From CAYRUZ01 sp964427895 (GTDB lineage Bacteria > Patescibacteriota > Gracilibacteria > Peribacterales > Peribacteraceae): a stretch of 64,000 bases of DNA. The notes under the pieces are model-generated. The model did no database searches, was not told the DNA's origin, and saw nothing but the letters and a program-made list of their open reading frames with translations. Made by a program: the position numbers and the translations under genes. Shown here in pieces: positions 1 to 9,071 of the stretch. How positions within the stretch are numbered: the stretch's first letter is position 1; every line of letters starts with the position of its first letter. The stretch is taken from contig CAYRUZ010000003.1 in the NCBI GenBank assembly GCA_964427895.1, positions 1 through 64,000 on the forward strand. Reading direction: 5' to 3'.

Positions 1-32
1 TGTCCGAGCGTTTCTGCAGAAACGCGAGTTTG

Positions 33-56
33 AAACGCTGAGGCGTTTTTCTTTCT
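33..56 (+). terminator. Rho-independent terminator of a gene left of the window
   Basis: A 6-bp stem AAACGC/GCGTTT with loop TGAG is followed by a T-rich tract. It would end a plus-strand transcript entering from the left. An 18-base perfect palindrome (8-25, GCGTTTCTG and its complement) lies just before it. Confidence 0.45.
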
Positions 57-91
57 CCCATTTCTTTTGTCGCCGGACAAAAGAAATGGGA
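56..91. repeat. Perfect 16-bp inverted repeat
   Basis: TCCCATTTCTTTTGTC pairs perfectly with its complement around a 4-base loop GCCG. No T-run follows on either strand, so it is not a simple terminator. It lies between converging transcripts. Its function is unknown. Confidence 0.6.
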
Positions 92-115
92 AATCACTAC
101 AGCAGACAGATCAAC

Positions 116-142
116 AAAAAGAGCGCCCTTTCGAGCGCCCTC
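116..142 (-). terminator. Terminator of the YtxH-like gene
   Basis: On the minus strand a GCGCTC/GGGCGC stem with a GAAA tetraloop (one G-U pair), extended by further wobble pairs, runs into TTTTT. It lies about 20 bases past the stop codon of the 163-525 gene. Confidence 0.6.
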
Positions 143-162
143 ACGTTCTTCCTGGACTCGAC

Positions 163-525
163 TTACGCCTTCTTCTTGGCGGCCGTCGTCTTCTTCTTTT
201 TGGTCGTCATGTCGGCAACCATCTTCTTGCCTTCCTTCTTGCCCTTCTTCACGAGGACCTCGAGCTCCTTTTTCGCCTTCGAGAACTGTTCCTGGGCGTA
301 CGTCTTGGCCTTGGAGAGGTTGTCCTGGACCGCATCGCTTTCGACGAAATCCTTCACCTGAGCGCCGATCTTCTTGCTGTCGGCGCTGACGTGCTTGGCG
401 AAGATCTTACCCGCCTCTTCCGCGTTCTTTGCGGCGGCGAGTTCGTTGCGCAGCTTCGTGTTGGAGAAAAGATAGCCTGCGACGGCGCCGCCGAGCGTGC
501 CGAGCATCAAGGAAACTTTTTTCAT
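163..525 (-). CDS. YtxH-like small membrane-associated protein
   Basis: 120 aa. An N-terminal hydrophobic/glycine segment (residues about 5-20, LMLGTLGGAVAGYLF) is followed by a charged helix with repeated Lys/Ala/Glu residues, and a very lysine-rich C-terminus (KKKKTTAAKKKA). This is the layout of the YtxH/general-stress family: one membrane segment and a long amphipathic, coiled-coil-like tail. The role in this family is poorly defined (envelope stress is often suggested). The basic tail could bind nucleic acid or anionic lipid, which is an inference. The leader has no Shine-Dalgarno but is pyrimidine-rich. The gene is followed by its own terminator and lies just downstream of uvrC on the same strand. 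Confidence 0.7.
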   Translation of the reverse strand: MKKVSLMLGTLGGAVAGYLFSNTKLRNELAAAKNAEEAGKIFAKHVSADSKKIGAQVKDFVESDAVQDNLSKAKTYAQEQFSKAKKELEVLVKKGKKEGKKMVADMTTKKKKTTAAKKKA

Positions 526-592
526 GATTCGTAGGGGGAAATGAGTGAACCCAAAAAGTATAAGCGCTCAATGGACGCGCACAAGAAGATCG

Positions 593-2959
593 TCATCGAA
601 GTCCTTTGCGCAATGCGAGGAGTTGGTCCGCGTTCACGATTGCGCGCAGCTGTTCGTCCGTCGCGTCGCGCACGCCGCTGACGGATCCGAACGCGTCGAG
701 CAGCTGCTTCTTCGTCAACGGACCGATGCCTGGAATTTCATCGAGCACCGAAACGATGCTGTGTTTCCCGATGCGTCCTTCGCGGTGCCTGTTGGCGAAA
801 CGATGGGCTTCGTCGCGCAGGCGCATGAGGAGGAACTTGCCCGGTGCGTCGGGCGGGAACGGCACGGCCATTTCCTGCCCCGGGAGGAACACTTCCTCCT
901 CGCGTTTCGCCAGGCCGATAACGGGGATCTGCACGTCGCACGCCGTGAGGACGTCGAGCACCGCGGAGAGCTGTCCTTTGCCGCCGTCGATCATGAGGAG
1001 ATCGGGCGTCGTCTCGAGCGACCGGTCGGCCTTGTGGTCTTTCGCCTCGTACATCACGACAATTGCGTCCTCCATCCCCTCGCGGCTTGCGCGAATGCGT
1101 GCCGCTTCGGCCTCGACCGCGGGCGGGCCTTCCAAGACGTACCGGAAGCCAATCTCTCCGACGAACTGCTCCATTGATGGATGGACGATCATATAGGCCT
1201 TCCCCTTCTTCAGACGGCGGAGCAGCAAGCGAAGGATGGCGCGATGCAGGCCGGAGGATCGCAGGCTCTCGTGGACCCACAGGTGCGACACGGTCGTTGG
1301 AGCGCCGGTCGCTTCCCGCAGTTCGCCGAATCCCACCACCTCCTCCCCTCTGCGCACCGCGACGTACCCCGCAAGATCGATCGGCGCGTCGGTCTGTTCG
1401 TCGGGATACGCCGATGCCAAGGCCTCACGGATGAAGGGGAGATCGGATTTGCGCCCGCGGCCGAACTCCAGGCCCGCAAGCTTCCACTTTTTCTCCTCGG
1501 CGCGCAGACATTCACCCAGGTGTCGCATGCGGCGCGTGAGCACCTCCTGCAGCGACTGGTAGTCGTCGATATCGCCCGCGCGCAGGCTGCGGATCGTGAA
1601 GGAACGGTAATGCTCGCGATGGGGCTTGCCGTTCGTGCACACCACCATGCTCCCGACGGTCTCCGTGCCCCCGAGGTGCGAAATGTCGTACCCCTCGATG
1701 CGCATAGGGCGGTTCGGAAGATGCAGCAACTCCTGCAGCTGCGTCAGTGCGTCTTCCGTATTGCGCGCCTCGGCCTCCCACTTGGCTTCCTGTTGCTCCA
1801 CTTTGCGTTGTGCGTTCTTCTCCGCCATTTGCAAAAGATGCGACTTCGTCCCACGTTCCGGAATGCGGATGACCACCTTGCGGCCGCGCTTCTCCGAGAG
1901 CCACTGCTCCAGCACCGCACGGTCAGAAAACTCCTCACCGACGTAAACCACTGCAGGCACGTCTTCTGACTCGCCGTAGTACTGCGGCAGGAACTGCGAG
2001 AGGACGTCGGCGATGCTCTCCGGTTGTCCTGAAAGGGCGGATGCCACCTCGCCGACGATGCGGCCGGAACGGCGCTGTAGGAGCACGACCTGCGCCTTGC
2101 CCGTGAGCAACGCCACGCCCACGACGTCGCAATCCTCCCCCGTCGCATCGGAGATGATCTGTTTCTCCTGCAATCCCTCCATGATCTGCAGATGATCACG
2201 CAACGTGGCGGCGACTTCGAATTGCTTCTCGGCGGCGGCTTTCATCATCTTCTCCCTTAAGAGGCCGACGATGAAGGCCTGGTCTCCGCGGAAGAACCGC
2301 AGCACGCCGTCGATGCACTCGCTGCGGTATTGCTCGGGCGTCCTGGAACCGATGCACGGCGCGACGCATTGCTCCATGTGATGATCCAGGCACGGGGTCG
2401 GACGATCCTTGTACTTACACACGACGTCGAGCGGGAGCGTTTGGCCTGCATCCTCGGCAGGGCGGATATCCATCTTGCACGTGCGAAAAGGGAAGATGCG
2501 GCGCAGGACGCCGAGCGTGCGGTTCACTTCCCACGCACTGGTTTTTGGCCCGAAATACTTGGCTCCGTCTTGCTCGATCTTGCGGACGACGTCGACGCGC
2601 GGATAGGGATCCTGCAACGAGACGCGGACGTACACGTAGTTCTTGTCGTCCTTCATCAGGATGTTGTACTTCGGGCGCAGCTGCTTGATGAAGTTCGTTT
2701 CCAGCACGTACGCCTCGAGGTCGCTGTTCACGACGGTGTACTCGAAATCCGCGACGATGCGCATCATCGATTCCTTCCACGGCCCAAGGCCGTTGCCCTT
2801 GCCGGGCGACACATAGCTGCGCAAGCGGGCGCGAAGATCCTTCGCCTTGCCCACATAGAGGACGGTGCCCTCGCCATCCTTCCAGCGATAGACCCCCGGC
2901 TCGCGCGGCGCGTTCGCGACGCGTTTGCGCAGAGCGGGCAACAGCTCGTTTTGAGGCAT
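593..2959 (-). CDS. uvrC: Excinuclease ABC subunit C with inserted GNAT-like domain
   Basis: 788 aa from the chosen ATG; most UvrC proteins are about 600 aa. Nucleotide excision repair nuclease that makes the incisions with UvrB. Order of domains: GIY-YIG nuclease (about 15-95, PGVYRWKDGEGTVLYVGKAK), a cysteine cluster (C161, C190, C198, C202) matching the Fe-S region of UvrC, UVR/UvrB-binding helix (about 230-262), RNase H-like nuclease with D425 (YDISH), D658 (MIDGGKGQ) and H719, and a C-terminal helix-hairpin-helix (IPGIGPLTKK). Between D425 and D658 sit about 165 extra residues (484-650) resembling a GNAT acetyltransferase fold: a VSHLWVHESLRSSGLHRA segment, then an IGFRYV strand. Upstream in-frame starts exist at 3007 and 3046. 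I chose 2959 because the family begins about 20 residues before PGVY and a TACAAT box lies at 3007-3012 on this strand. Confidence 0.93.
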   Translation of the reverse strand: MPQNELLPALRKRVANAPREPGVYRWKDGEGTVLYVGKAKDLRARLRSYVSPGKGNGLGPWKESMMRIVADFEYTVVNSDLEAYVLETNFIKQLRPKYNILMKDDKNYVYVRVSLQDPYPRVDVVRKIEQDGAKYFGPKTSAWEVNRTLGVLRRIFPFRTCKMDIRPAEDAGQTLPLDVVCKYKDRPTPCLDHHMEQCVAPCIGSRTPEQYRSECIDGVLRFFRGDQAFIVGLLREKMMKAAAEKQFEVAATLRDHLQIMEGLQEKQIISDATGEDCDVVGVALLTGKAQVVLLQRRSGRIVGEVASALSGQPESIADVLSQFLPQYYGESEDVPAVVYVGEEFSDRAVLEQWLSEKRGRKVVIRIPERGTKSHLLQMAEKNAQRKVEQQEAKWEAEARNTEDALTQLQELLHLPNRPMRIEGYDISHLGGTETVGSMVVCTNGKPHREHYRSFTIRSLRAGDIDDYQSLQEVLTRRMRHLGECLRAEEKKWKLAGLEFGRGRKSDLPFIREALASAYPDEQTDAPIDLAGYVAVRRGEEVVGFGELREATGAPTTVSHLWVHESLRSSGLHRAILRLLLRRLKKGKAYMIVHPSMEQFVGEIGFRYVLEGPPAVEAEAARIRASREGMEDAIVVMYEAKDHKADRSLETTPDLLMIDGGKGQLSAVLDVLTACDVQIPVIGLAKREEEVFLPGQEMAVPFPPDAPGKFLLMRLRDEAHRFANRHREGRIGKHSIVSVLDEIPGIGPLTKKQLLDAFGSVSGVRDATDEQLRAIVNADQLLALRKGLR

Positions 2960-3118
2960 TGGCCGGCGAAATTCCGGAGACGGTTTCGAGCGTGGCACGG
3001 CGGTCATTGTACCGCGTGAGCGGCGCGGCGGCGCACATTGACTCACAGAATCACTTCACGCACTCTAGGCATCGTCTGGCGCGCGTTCCCGCGTTTGCGC
3101 CCTTTTCCCTCCATTTCT

Positions 3119-4925
3119 ATGAATGTTTCCCTTCTCGAGTTCGTCGCTCCGGCGATTGCTATCCTCGGGCTTCTGTACAGCCTGGTTTTCTGGAAGCAGG
3201 TCACTGGCGCAAGCGACGGCACGCCTGAAATGCAGAAGGTGGCATCGGCCATCTCCATCGGCGCTCGCGCGTTCATCAAGCGCCAGTACCAGACGATCGC
3301 GGTCCTCACGGTCGTGATCGGCNNNNNNNNNNNNNNNNNNNNNNNNNNNNNNNNNNNNNNNNNNNNNNNNNNNNNNNNNNNNNNNNNNNNNNNNNNNNNN
3401 NNNNNNNNNNNNNNNNNNNNNNGCGGACGTGGGTGCTGACCTCGTCGGAAAGATCGAGGCAGGCATCCCGGAGGACGATCCAAGAAATCCGGCCGTGGTC
3501 GCCGACCTCGTTGGAGACAACGTGGGTGACTGCGCCGGCCGCGGAGCGGATCTCTTCGAGTCCATGTCCGCCGAGAACATCGGCGCCATGATCCTCGGCG
3601 TCACGCTCGCGTCCCTCTTCGGATTCAAGGGCATCCTCTTCCCGCTGCTGCTCAGCAGCATCGGCCTCGTCGCATCTGTCATCGGCGTCTACACGGTGCA
3701 CGCCCGCCCGAACGAACTGCCGATGAAGGCCATGACGCGCGGTTTCTGGGTGACGGTCGCCCTCATGACCATCGCCATCTTCGTCTGCACGAACCTCCTG
3801 TTGAACGCCCCGGTGACCAACGCCTACACGGGCGTCTTGGCCAACACGTGGCTCTGGTTCGGATTGGCCGGCTTCGTGGGCATCCTCACGAGCGTCGCCT
3901 TCGTCTACATCACGGACTACTACACGGGGAAGCAGTTCCGCCCGGTTCGCGCGATTGCGGAAGCATCCACGACGGGACACGGAACGAACGTCATCGCCGG
4001 TACGGCCATCGGCATGGAATCGACGGGCCTCACGGTTCTGACGGTGTGTATCGCGCTCTTCGTCTCCTACTGGCTCGGTACGCAGACGGGGCTCGCCGCT
4101 GGCGGCCTCTACGGCACCGCCGTGGCCACGATGGGCATGCTCTCGGTGGTGAGCTACATCCTCTCCATGGACATGTTCGGACCAATCACGGATAACGCCG
4201 GCGGCATCGTCGAGATGTCCAAGGCTCCGGAGGAGATGCGCGTCGTCACCGACGAACTCGATGCGACGGGCAACACCACGAAGGCTCTCACGAAGGGCTA
4301 CGCCGTGGGTTCCGCCGCTCTCGCTGCCTTCCTCCTCTTCTCCGCGTACCTCGAGGAAGCGAACTTCGCCGTCGTCGACCTCGCGAAGGTTCCGGTCTTC
4401 ATCGGCGCCTTCCTCGGCGCAATGGTGGTCTTCTTCTTCACGTCCCTCACCATCCGCGCCGTCGGTAAGGCCGCGGGCGTGATCGTGGAAGAGGTCCGCC
4501 GCCAGTTCCGCGAGAAGAAGGGCATCATGGACGGAACGGATGAGCCGGATTACGCTGCCGCCGTGGACATCGCCACGAAGAGCGCGCTGCGCGAGATGAT
4601 TATTCCGGGCTTGGTGGCCATCGCCGCCCCGATTGTGGTCGGAGTGGGCCTCGGCAAGGAAGCCGTCGCCGGATTGCTGATGGTCGGCACGATCATCGGC
4701 GTGCTCCTCGCCGCCTACCTCAACAACGCTGGCGGCGCATGGGACAACGCGAAGAAGTACATCGAGACCGGCGCGCACGGCGGCAAGAAGAGCCCCGCGC
4801 ACCAGGCGGCCGTGACGGGCGACACCGTCGGCGATCCGTTCAAGGATACGGCCGGCCCGTCGCTCCACGTGCTCATCAAGCTGTTCGCCACGCTCACGCT
4901 GGCCTTGGCCGCGCTGTTCGTCTGA
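3119..4925 (+). CDS. hppA: K+-independent H+-translocating inorganic pyrophosphatase (gap inside)
   Basis: Integral membrane pump that couples pyrophosphate hydrolysis to proton export. The N-terminal 68 residues (3119-3322) carry the first membrane helix. After a 100-N gap the frame resumes with the catalytic signature DVGADLVGKIEAGIPEDDPR and GDNVGDCAGRGADLFES, then many membrane helices and a second active-site segment (GDTVGDPFKDTAGPS) near the C-terminus. The GNTTKA motif has Lys where K+-dependent enzymes have Ala, which in this family marks K+-independent proton pumps. The reading frame differs on the two sides of the gap, so 100 Ns is a placeholder. By comparison with about 700-aa relatives roughly 120 residues are missing. 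The leader is pyrimidine-rich (TTTCCCTCC) with no Shine-Dalgarno. Confidence 0.93.
3323..3422. other. Assembly gap of 100 N inside hppA
   Basis: A run of exactly 100 N interrupts hppA. Codons are complete on both sides (…ATC GGC before, GCG GAC after), so the true missing length should be a multiple of three and 100 is not. Confidence 0.98.
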
Positions 4926-4942
4926 CGCAACACAATGAACGG

Positions 4943-4971
4943 AAAAGCCCCGGTAACCGGGGCTTTTTTTT
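4943..4971 (+). terminator. Rho-independent terminator of hppA
   Basis: A strong stem AAAGCCCCGG/CCGGGGCTTT with loop TAA is followed by eight T residues, 18 bases after the hppA stop codon. Confidence 0.93.
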
Positions 4972-5056
4972 GCCTGGAACGCCAAGTGCCTTTATCCAAT
5001 GAAATAAAAGTATTAGCAAGATTGCGCGTACGTCCTGGCTCTGTGACCCTAGGAGC

Positions 5057-5884
5057 ATCGAACCGCTCGTCTCCGCCATCATTCTGAATTTCCGCACGCC
5101 GTGGCCCACGGTGAAGTGCGTGCGCGCCCTGCAGAAGCAGACAATCGCAGACCGCATGGAGATCCTCGTCGTGGACAATCACTCGGACGACGAATCGATC
5201 GGCCTCCTCCGCAATCACCTGCGCAACGAGCGCGACGTCCGCATCGTGGAGACGGCGCGGAACAAGGGGTTCGGCCTGGGCTATAACCTGGGATTCGCCC
5301 ATGCCAGAGGGGAATTCATCCTCATCAATAACCCAGCGAAGGTCCTGGAACCCGGTTCGGTCGAACGGATGATCGAGGAAATGCAGCGGGACCCGGGCAT
5401 CGGCATCATCGGTCCGAAGCTGGAGTATCCCGACGGCACGCTGCGCGATTCGTTCCGCCATTTCCCGCGGATGGCCGACGTCGTCATCAAGCGCACGTTC
5501 CTCAAATCATTCTTTCCCGAGCGCGTGCGGTACTACACGCAATCCGACCGGGATCCCAACGCGCAGCAGGACACGGATTGGCTCATCGGCGGCTGCCTGT
5601 TGCTTCGCAGGGACTTCGTGCAGCAACTCGGAGGATTCGATCCGCGCTATTTCCTCTTCTTTGAAGACATCGATCTCTGCCGTCGCTGCTGGGTCGCGGG
5701 AAAGCGCGTCGTCTACTTCCCGCAGGCACACGGCTCCGACCGCAAGAGTCGCCTGAGCGAGGGCGGACCCCTGACATTGCTCACCAGTGCCGTCGGGCGA
5801 TCGCATATCGCCAGTGCCCTGCGGTACTTCTGGAAGTGGCGTGGGCAAGCCCTTCCTCGCCAAACCGGCTCCATACCCGTGTAA
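5057..5884 (+). CDS. Family 2 glycosyltransferase
   Basis: About 275 aa. Transfers a sugar from a nucleotide donor, probably to a cell-surface glycan or lipid. The first beta strand (VSAIILNFRTPWPTVKC), DNHSDDESIG, a NNPAK stretch at the metal-binding (DxD) position, the WLIGGCLLLRRD acceptor loop with ED (FFEDIDLC), and the C-terminal HGSDRKS…VGRSHIASALRYFWKW tail are typical of rhamnosyltransferase-like GT2 enzymes. The first canonical start in frame is GTG at 5111, but that would remove the conserved first strand (codons from 5069). No ATG, GTG or TTG lies upstream before the stop at 5000-5002, so an ATC (5057) or ATT (5021) start, or a small sequence error, must be assumed. The start is therefore uncertain. 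Confidence 0.8.
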   Translation: MEPLVSAIILNFRTPWPTVKCVRALQKQTIADRMEILVVDNHSDDESIGLLRNHLRNERDVRIVETARNKGFGLGYNLGFAHARGEFILINNPAKVLEPGSVERMIEEMQRDPGIGIIGPKLEYPDGTLRDSFRHFPRMADVVIKRTFLKSFFPERVRYYTQSDRDPNAQQDTDWLIGGCLLLRRDFVQQLGGFDPRYFLFFEDIDLCRRCWVAGKRVVYFPQAHGSDRKSRLSEGGPLTLLTSAVGRSHIASALRYFWKWRGQALPRQTGSIPV

Positions 5885-5925
5885 AACGGCCGTATTCCCG
5901 CTTTCGGCAGGTTGGCCATGTTTCC

Positions 5926-5955
5926 TTGACCCCAAACCCCGTCCTCCCCTACTCT
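5926..5955 (+). promoter_or_regulatory. Promoter of the L25 gene
   Basis: TTGACC (5926-5931), 18-base spacer, TACTCT (5950-5955). The -10 box ends 11 bases before the ATG at 5967, leaving a leader of only a few bases. Confidence 0.6.
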
Positions 5956-5966
5956 TTGGGCCCCCG

Positions 5967-6626
5967 ATGCAAACCATCCCTCTTTCAGCGGCTCCCCGCG
6001 ACGCGAAGGCCAAGGCCAACGTACTCCGCAAGTCTGGAAACGTTCCGTGCATCCTCTACGGAAACAACGTGGAGAACACGATGCTCATGTGCGAGGAAGT
6101 CTCGCTGAAGAAGGCCTACATCAAGGCGGGAGAGAACACCCTCGTGGAGTTGGATACCGGCAGCAAGAAGGTGCCGGTGCTCTTCCACCACGTCGATCTT
6201 GACCCCGTCTCCGATCGTTTCATCCACGCCGACTTCTACGCTGTGGACATGACGAAGGAACTCGAGGCTCCGGTGCCGGTCCGCACCACGGGCGAATCGC
6301 TCGCAGTGAAGGACCTGGGCGGCATCCTCGTCACGCCGGTCGAGACAGTCACCGTCAAATGTCTGCCGAGCGACCTGCCGAAGGAACTCGTCTTGGACAT
6401 CAGCAAGTTGGCAGAACTCCACTCCGTCGTCACCATCGCAGATCTCGAGATTCCGAAGGGCGTGACGGTCCTGGACGATGCCGAGACCGTGCTCGCTACC
6501 GTGCAGGAGATGCGCAAGGAAGAGGAGGTTGCCCCGGCTCCCGCCGCGGCTGCCGAAGGCGCTCCCGCTGCCGAAGGCGCCGCCCCGGCTGCGGATGCGG
6601 CCAAAGCCGAAGGCGACAAGGAGTAA
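5967..6626 (+). CDS. rplY: 50S ribosomal protein L25, long (CTC) form
   Basis: 219 aa. Binds 5S rRNA in the large subunit. The N-terminal L25 barrel (residues about 1-90, with KANVLRKSGNVPCILYG and the PVLFHHVDLDPVSDRFIHADFY stretch) is followed by the C-terminal TL5/CTC beta domain (about 95-185) and an Ala/Pro/Glu-rich low-complexity tail (last 35 residues). The long two-domain form is the general-stress CTC type. Start set at 5967 because the in-frame region upstream is not conserved and the promoter lies directly before this ATG. It is convergent with the ATP-grasp fusion gene. Confidence 0.95.
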   Translation: MQTIPLSAAPRDAKAKANVLRKSGNVPCILYGNNVENTMLMCEEVSLKKAYIKAGENTLVELDTGSKKVPVLFHHVDLDPVSDRFIHADFYAVDMTKELEAPVPVRTTGESLAVKDLGGILVTPVETVTVKCLPSDLPKELVLDISKLAELHSVVTIADLEIPKGVTVLDDAETVLATVQEMRKEEEVAPAPAAAAEGAPAAEGAAPAADAAKAEGDKE

Positions 6627-6641
6627 AGCGCGAAACTCTGC

Positions 6642-9056
6642 TCACTTCTTGGATTGCCGCTTCTTTTTCTTCGTGTCGTGCGGCGATGCCCGCAGGTGCA
6701 TGGGCAGTAGTACCGGATCGACCAGTCCCGGAATGCTTTCGACGAGTGACAGATCCTCCAAGGCTACTTTGCCCACGTACAGACGGCGGATATCCCCTCC
6801 GTTTTGGACGAATTCCTCGATGGCACGCACGCCGCGGAAGTACACCACGACTTTCGTGAAGGCGCCGGCTTGCGACGTATCGTCCAAACCGCGCTTCAGC
6901 TGCAATGTTTTCGTCAGGGCCTTTTCGGGGTTGTAGCCCAACTCCTCGTGCAAGTACGCGCGCGTCTGTGCAAAGGAGTGCTCCAGCGCATACGTGAGAC
7001 CCAAGATGCTGCGGGCCGGGCTGTAGCGCTTTTCACTGTGCGGCGAGATGATGCGATTTTGGCTGTAGATCGCCAATCCCTCCTGGGTCTGTAGGTAATT
7101 CGCGCAGCCGATGCGGAGCAACTGGTACGGCTGGTGCGCGCCGTTTTCGGCGCAGAGGATGTGTGCTTCGATCTCGTGGGCAATGAGCGCGTCGATGTGC
7201 GCGCGGGAGAAGCGCGCACCCTCGCGGATGTACAGATGCTTCGCTCCAACGGTGCAGTCGGCAACGAGCGTGGCACGCACTGCCACATCCCAATCGTGCA
7301 ATGCGTAGCGCTCAAGCACTTCACGGAAGATCTTCGCCGCATCCTCGGCATCGACCAGATCATCTTCTAGCGGCGGCAAATCGCACGCCACTTGCGACCG
7401 CAGTGTCGCCTCCACGGCATCGAGGAGCGGCTGGTCGATTTGCCCGAACAGGGATTGCGACGCGGCCGTGAAGCGCACGGCTGAGCCGCGGGAGCGCAGT
7501 AGTACCAAGCGCAGAAGGAGCTCGCGGCGCTTCTTCTCGAAGAGCATGCCAAGTGGCGAATCGTCGAGCGCGAGCTGATTGAGACGTTCTTCCAATTCGT
7601 CCACGTCCTCCAGCTTCGGATACTGGAAGAGCGGGTTGTACTGCGGGTCGGCAGCCAAGCGGACGCGCTCCTCGCGGAGGTTGGTCGGCTTGAGGTATTT
7701 GAGAAGCAGGAGCTTGCGGTCGGCGGTCGTAAGGAAGCTGTCGATGGCGCGAAGGTCTTCGTGAACGCCGCCGCGCTTGGCCGTGGCGGGCGGTTCGCGC
7801 GTCAGGGAGGGGTCGAGAAGGAATCCCTTCAAATCCCGTCGTCCGATGGCCACGGAGACGCCCGGCTCGGTGGGGCCGGCACGCACGACAGTCTGGATCT
7901 TGCGGCCTCCCAGGGTGAATTTCACCCGATACGCGCTGTCTTCGTCGTCATCCACGTGCTCGACGAGCTCATTCTCGGCCAATTCATGGATCAACTCGGG
8001 CGTGAAGAACGTACGCTCTTCCGTCGGACGGATGACGCACGGCACCTCGAAGGTCGTACCCTCTCCGCTGATGGTCATGGTCTCCCGCAGGCCAAGCACG
8101 GGGCGGTCTTCCTCTTCGTCTTTATCGCGCTCCACTTTCTGCCCGAAGAGCTCCTGCGCGATGCGCACGCCCTTTTCGGGGGACGTGACATGCAAACCCC
8201 CGACACGCTCCAAGCGGCTGCGCAGCGGGGCAAGGTTGGCCACCTGCACCATCAATCCCGCACGGGCATTCACTTCCAGCAAAACCGGCCCCATTTCCTC
8301 GTCGATCGTGAGATCCACGGCAAGGTAGCCGATGTTGGTCATGTACTGGATGCGCGAGGCGATGAGCAGCATCTCCTCCCAGTGGGCGATCTCGATGCCG
8401 GCGGGCGACGCTCCGTGCGGCAGCTGGCGCACGATGCGATTGAATTGCGTAGCGTGCGTCGTGATGCCCTTGGCGATGTCGATGCCGATGCCGATGCCGC
8501 CCAAGTGGACGTTTGCTTTCCCGCGGCTCTGAAGCGTCGGCACGCGCAACATGGCCATCACCGGCACCAGGTTGAACACGACAATGCGGATGTCGGGGAG
8601 TCCCACCGGACGGAACGGCGCAAACGAGGAATCTGCCACGAGCAGCTTTTCGAAGAACGCCGTATCCAGCTCGCCGTTCACGGAGAACTCACCGTCGAGG
8701 ATGTCCTCGATGTGCTGCGACATCTGCGCGTCGGTCACGGGCGTCTTGCCCTGTTCGAGGAACACGCCGTTCTTGCGCCCTTTCAGAACGATGATTCCTT
8801 CACCGCCGAAACCGTAATTCGGCTTGAGCACGCACTCGTCTGGAAGCGAGGAGAAATCAAACGAGTGCAGCTGCTTGCGGTTCTCGATCTTCGCGAAGAT
8901 CTTCGCCGTCGGGATGCCGCGGGCGGAGAGGAACGCCTTGGTCTTCAGTTTGTCGTCGGCGAACGCCACCGCCTTCTTCGGGTTGAACGGTTTGATGTAC
9001 AGCAAATTGCGGGCATTCAGCCCCAGGACGCCTCTATCGGACAAAAAGGGAAGCAT
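6642..9056 (-). CDS. ATP-grasp ligase / retropepsin-like / QEGLA metallopeptidase fusion
   Basis: 804 aa in three parts. Residues about 30-300: ATP-grasp of the RimK/alpha-L-glutamate ligase-like type (LKPNYGFGGEGIIVL at 77-91; metal-binding EVNARAGL at 261-268). Residues about 318-420: a region resembling the RimK-associated aspartyl (retropepsin-like) domain (RVKFTLGGRKI, IGRRDLKGFLLDPSLTR), but without a DTG catalytic triad. Residues about 430-800: DUF1704 metallopeptidase with HEIEAH (627-632) and the family's QEGLA (658-662). ATP-grasp members ligate amino acids to carboxylates; DUF1704/MATCAP members are carboxypeptidases that remove C-terminal tyrosine or glutamate in eukaryotes. The same chain could therefore both add and remove a peptide tag (inference). 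It follows the 7TM protein by 15 bases on the same strand. Confidence 0.85.
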   Translation of the reverse strand: MLPFLSDRGVLGLNARNLLYIKPFNPKKAVAFADDKLKTKAFLSARGIPTAKIFAKIENRKQLHSFDFSSLPDECVLKPNYGFGGEGIIVLKGRKNGVFLEQGKTPVTDAQMSQHIEDILDGEFSVNGELDTAFFEKLLVADSSFAPFRPVGLPDIRIVVFNLVPVMAMLRVPTLQSRGKANVHLGGIGIGIDIAKGITTHATQFNRIVRQLPHGASPAGIEIAHWEEMLLIASRIQYMTNIGYLAVDLTIDEEMGPVLLEVNARAGLMVQVANLAPLRSRLERVGGLHVTSPEKGVRIAQELFGQKVERDKDEEEDRPVLGLRETMTISGEGTTFEVPCVIRPTEERTFFTPELIHELAENELVEHVDDDEDSAYRVKFTLGGRKIQTVVRAGPTEPGVSVAIGRRDLKGFLLDPSLTREPPATAKRGGVHEDLRAIDSFLTTADRKLLLLKYLKPTNLREERVRLAADPQYNPLFQYPKLEDVDELEERLNQLALDDSPLGMLFEKKRRELLLRLVLLRSRGSAVRFTAASQSLFGQIDQPLLDAVEATLRSQVACDLPPLEDDLVDAEDAAKIFREVLERYALHDWDVAVRATLVADCTVGAKHLYIREGARFSRAHIDALIAHEIEAHILCAENGAHQPYQLLRIGCANYLQTQEGLAIYSQNRIISPHSEKRYSPARSILGLTYALEHSFAQTRAYLHEELGYNPEKALTKTLQLKRGLDDTSQAGAFTKVVVYFRGVRAIEEFVQNGGDIRRLYVGKVALEDLSLVESIPGLVDPVLLPMHLRASPHDTKKKKRQSKK

Positions 9057-9071
9057 GAGCGAAAATGGCGA

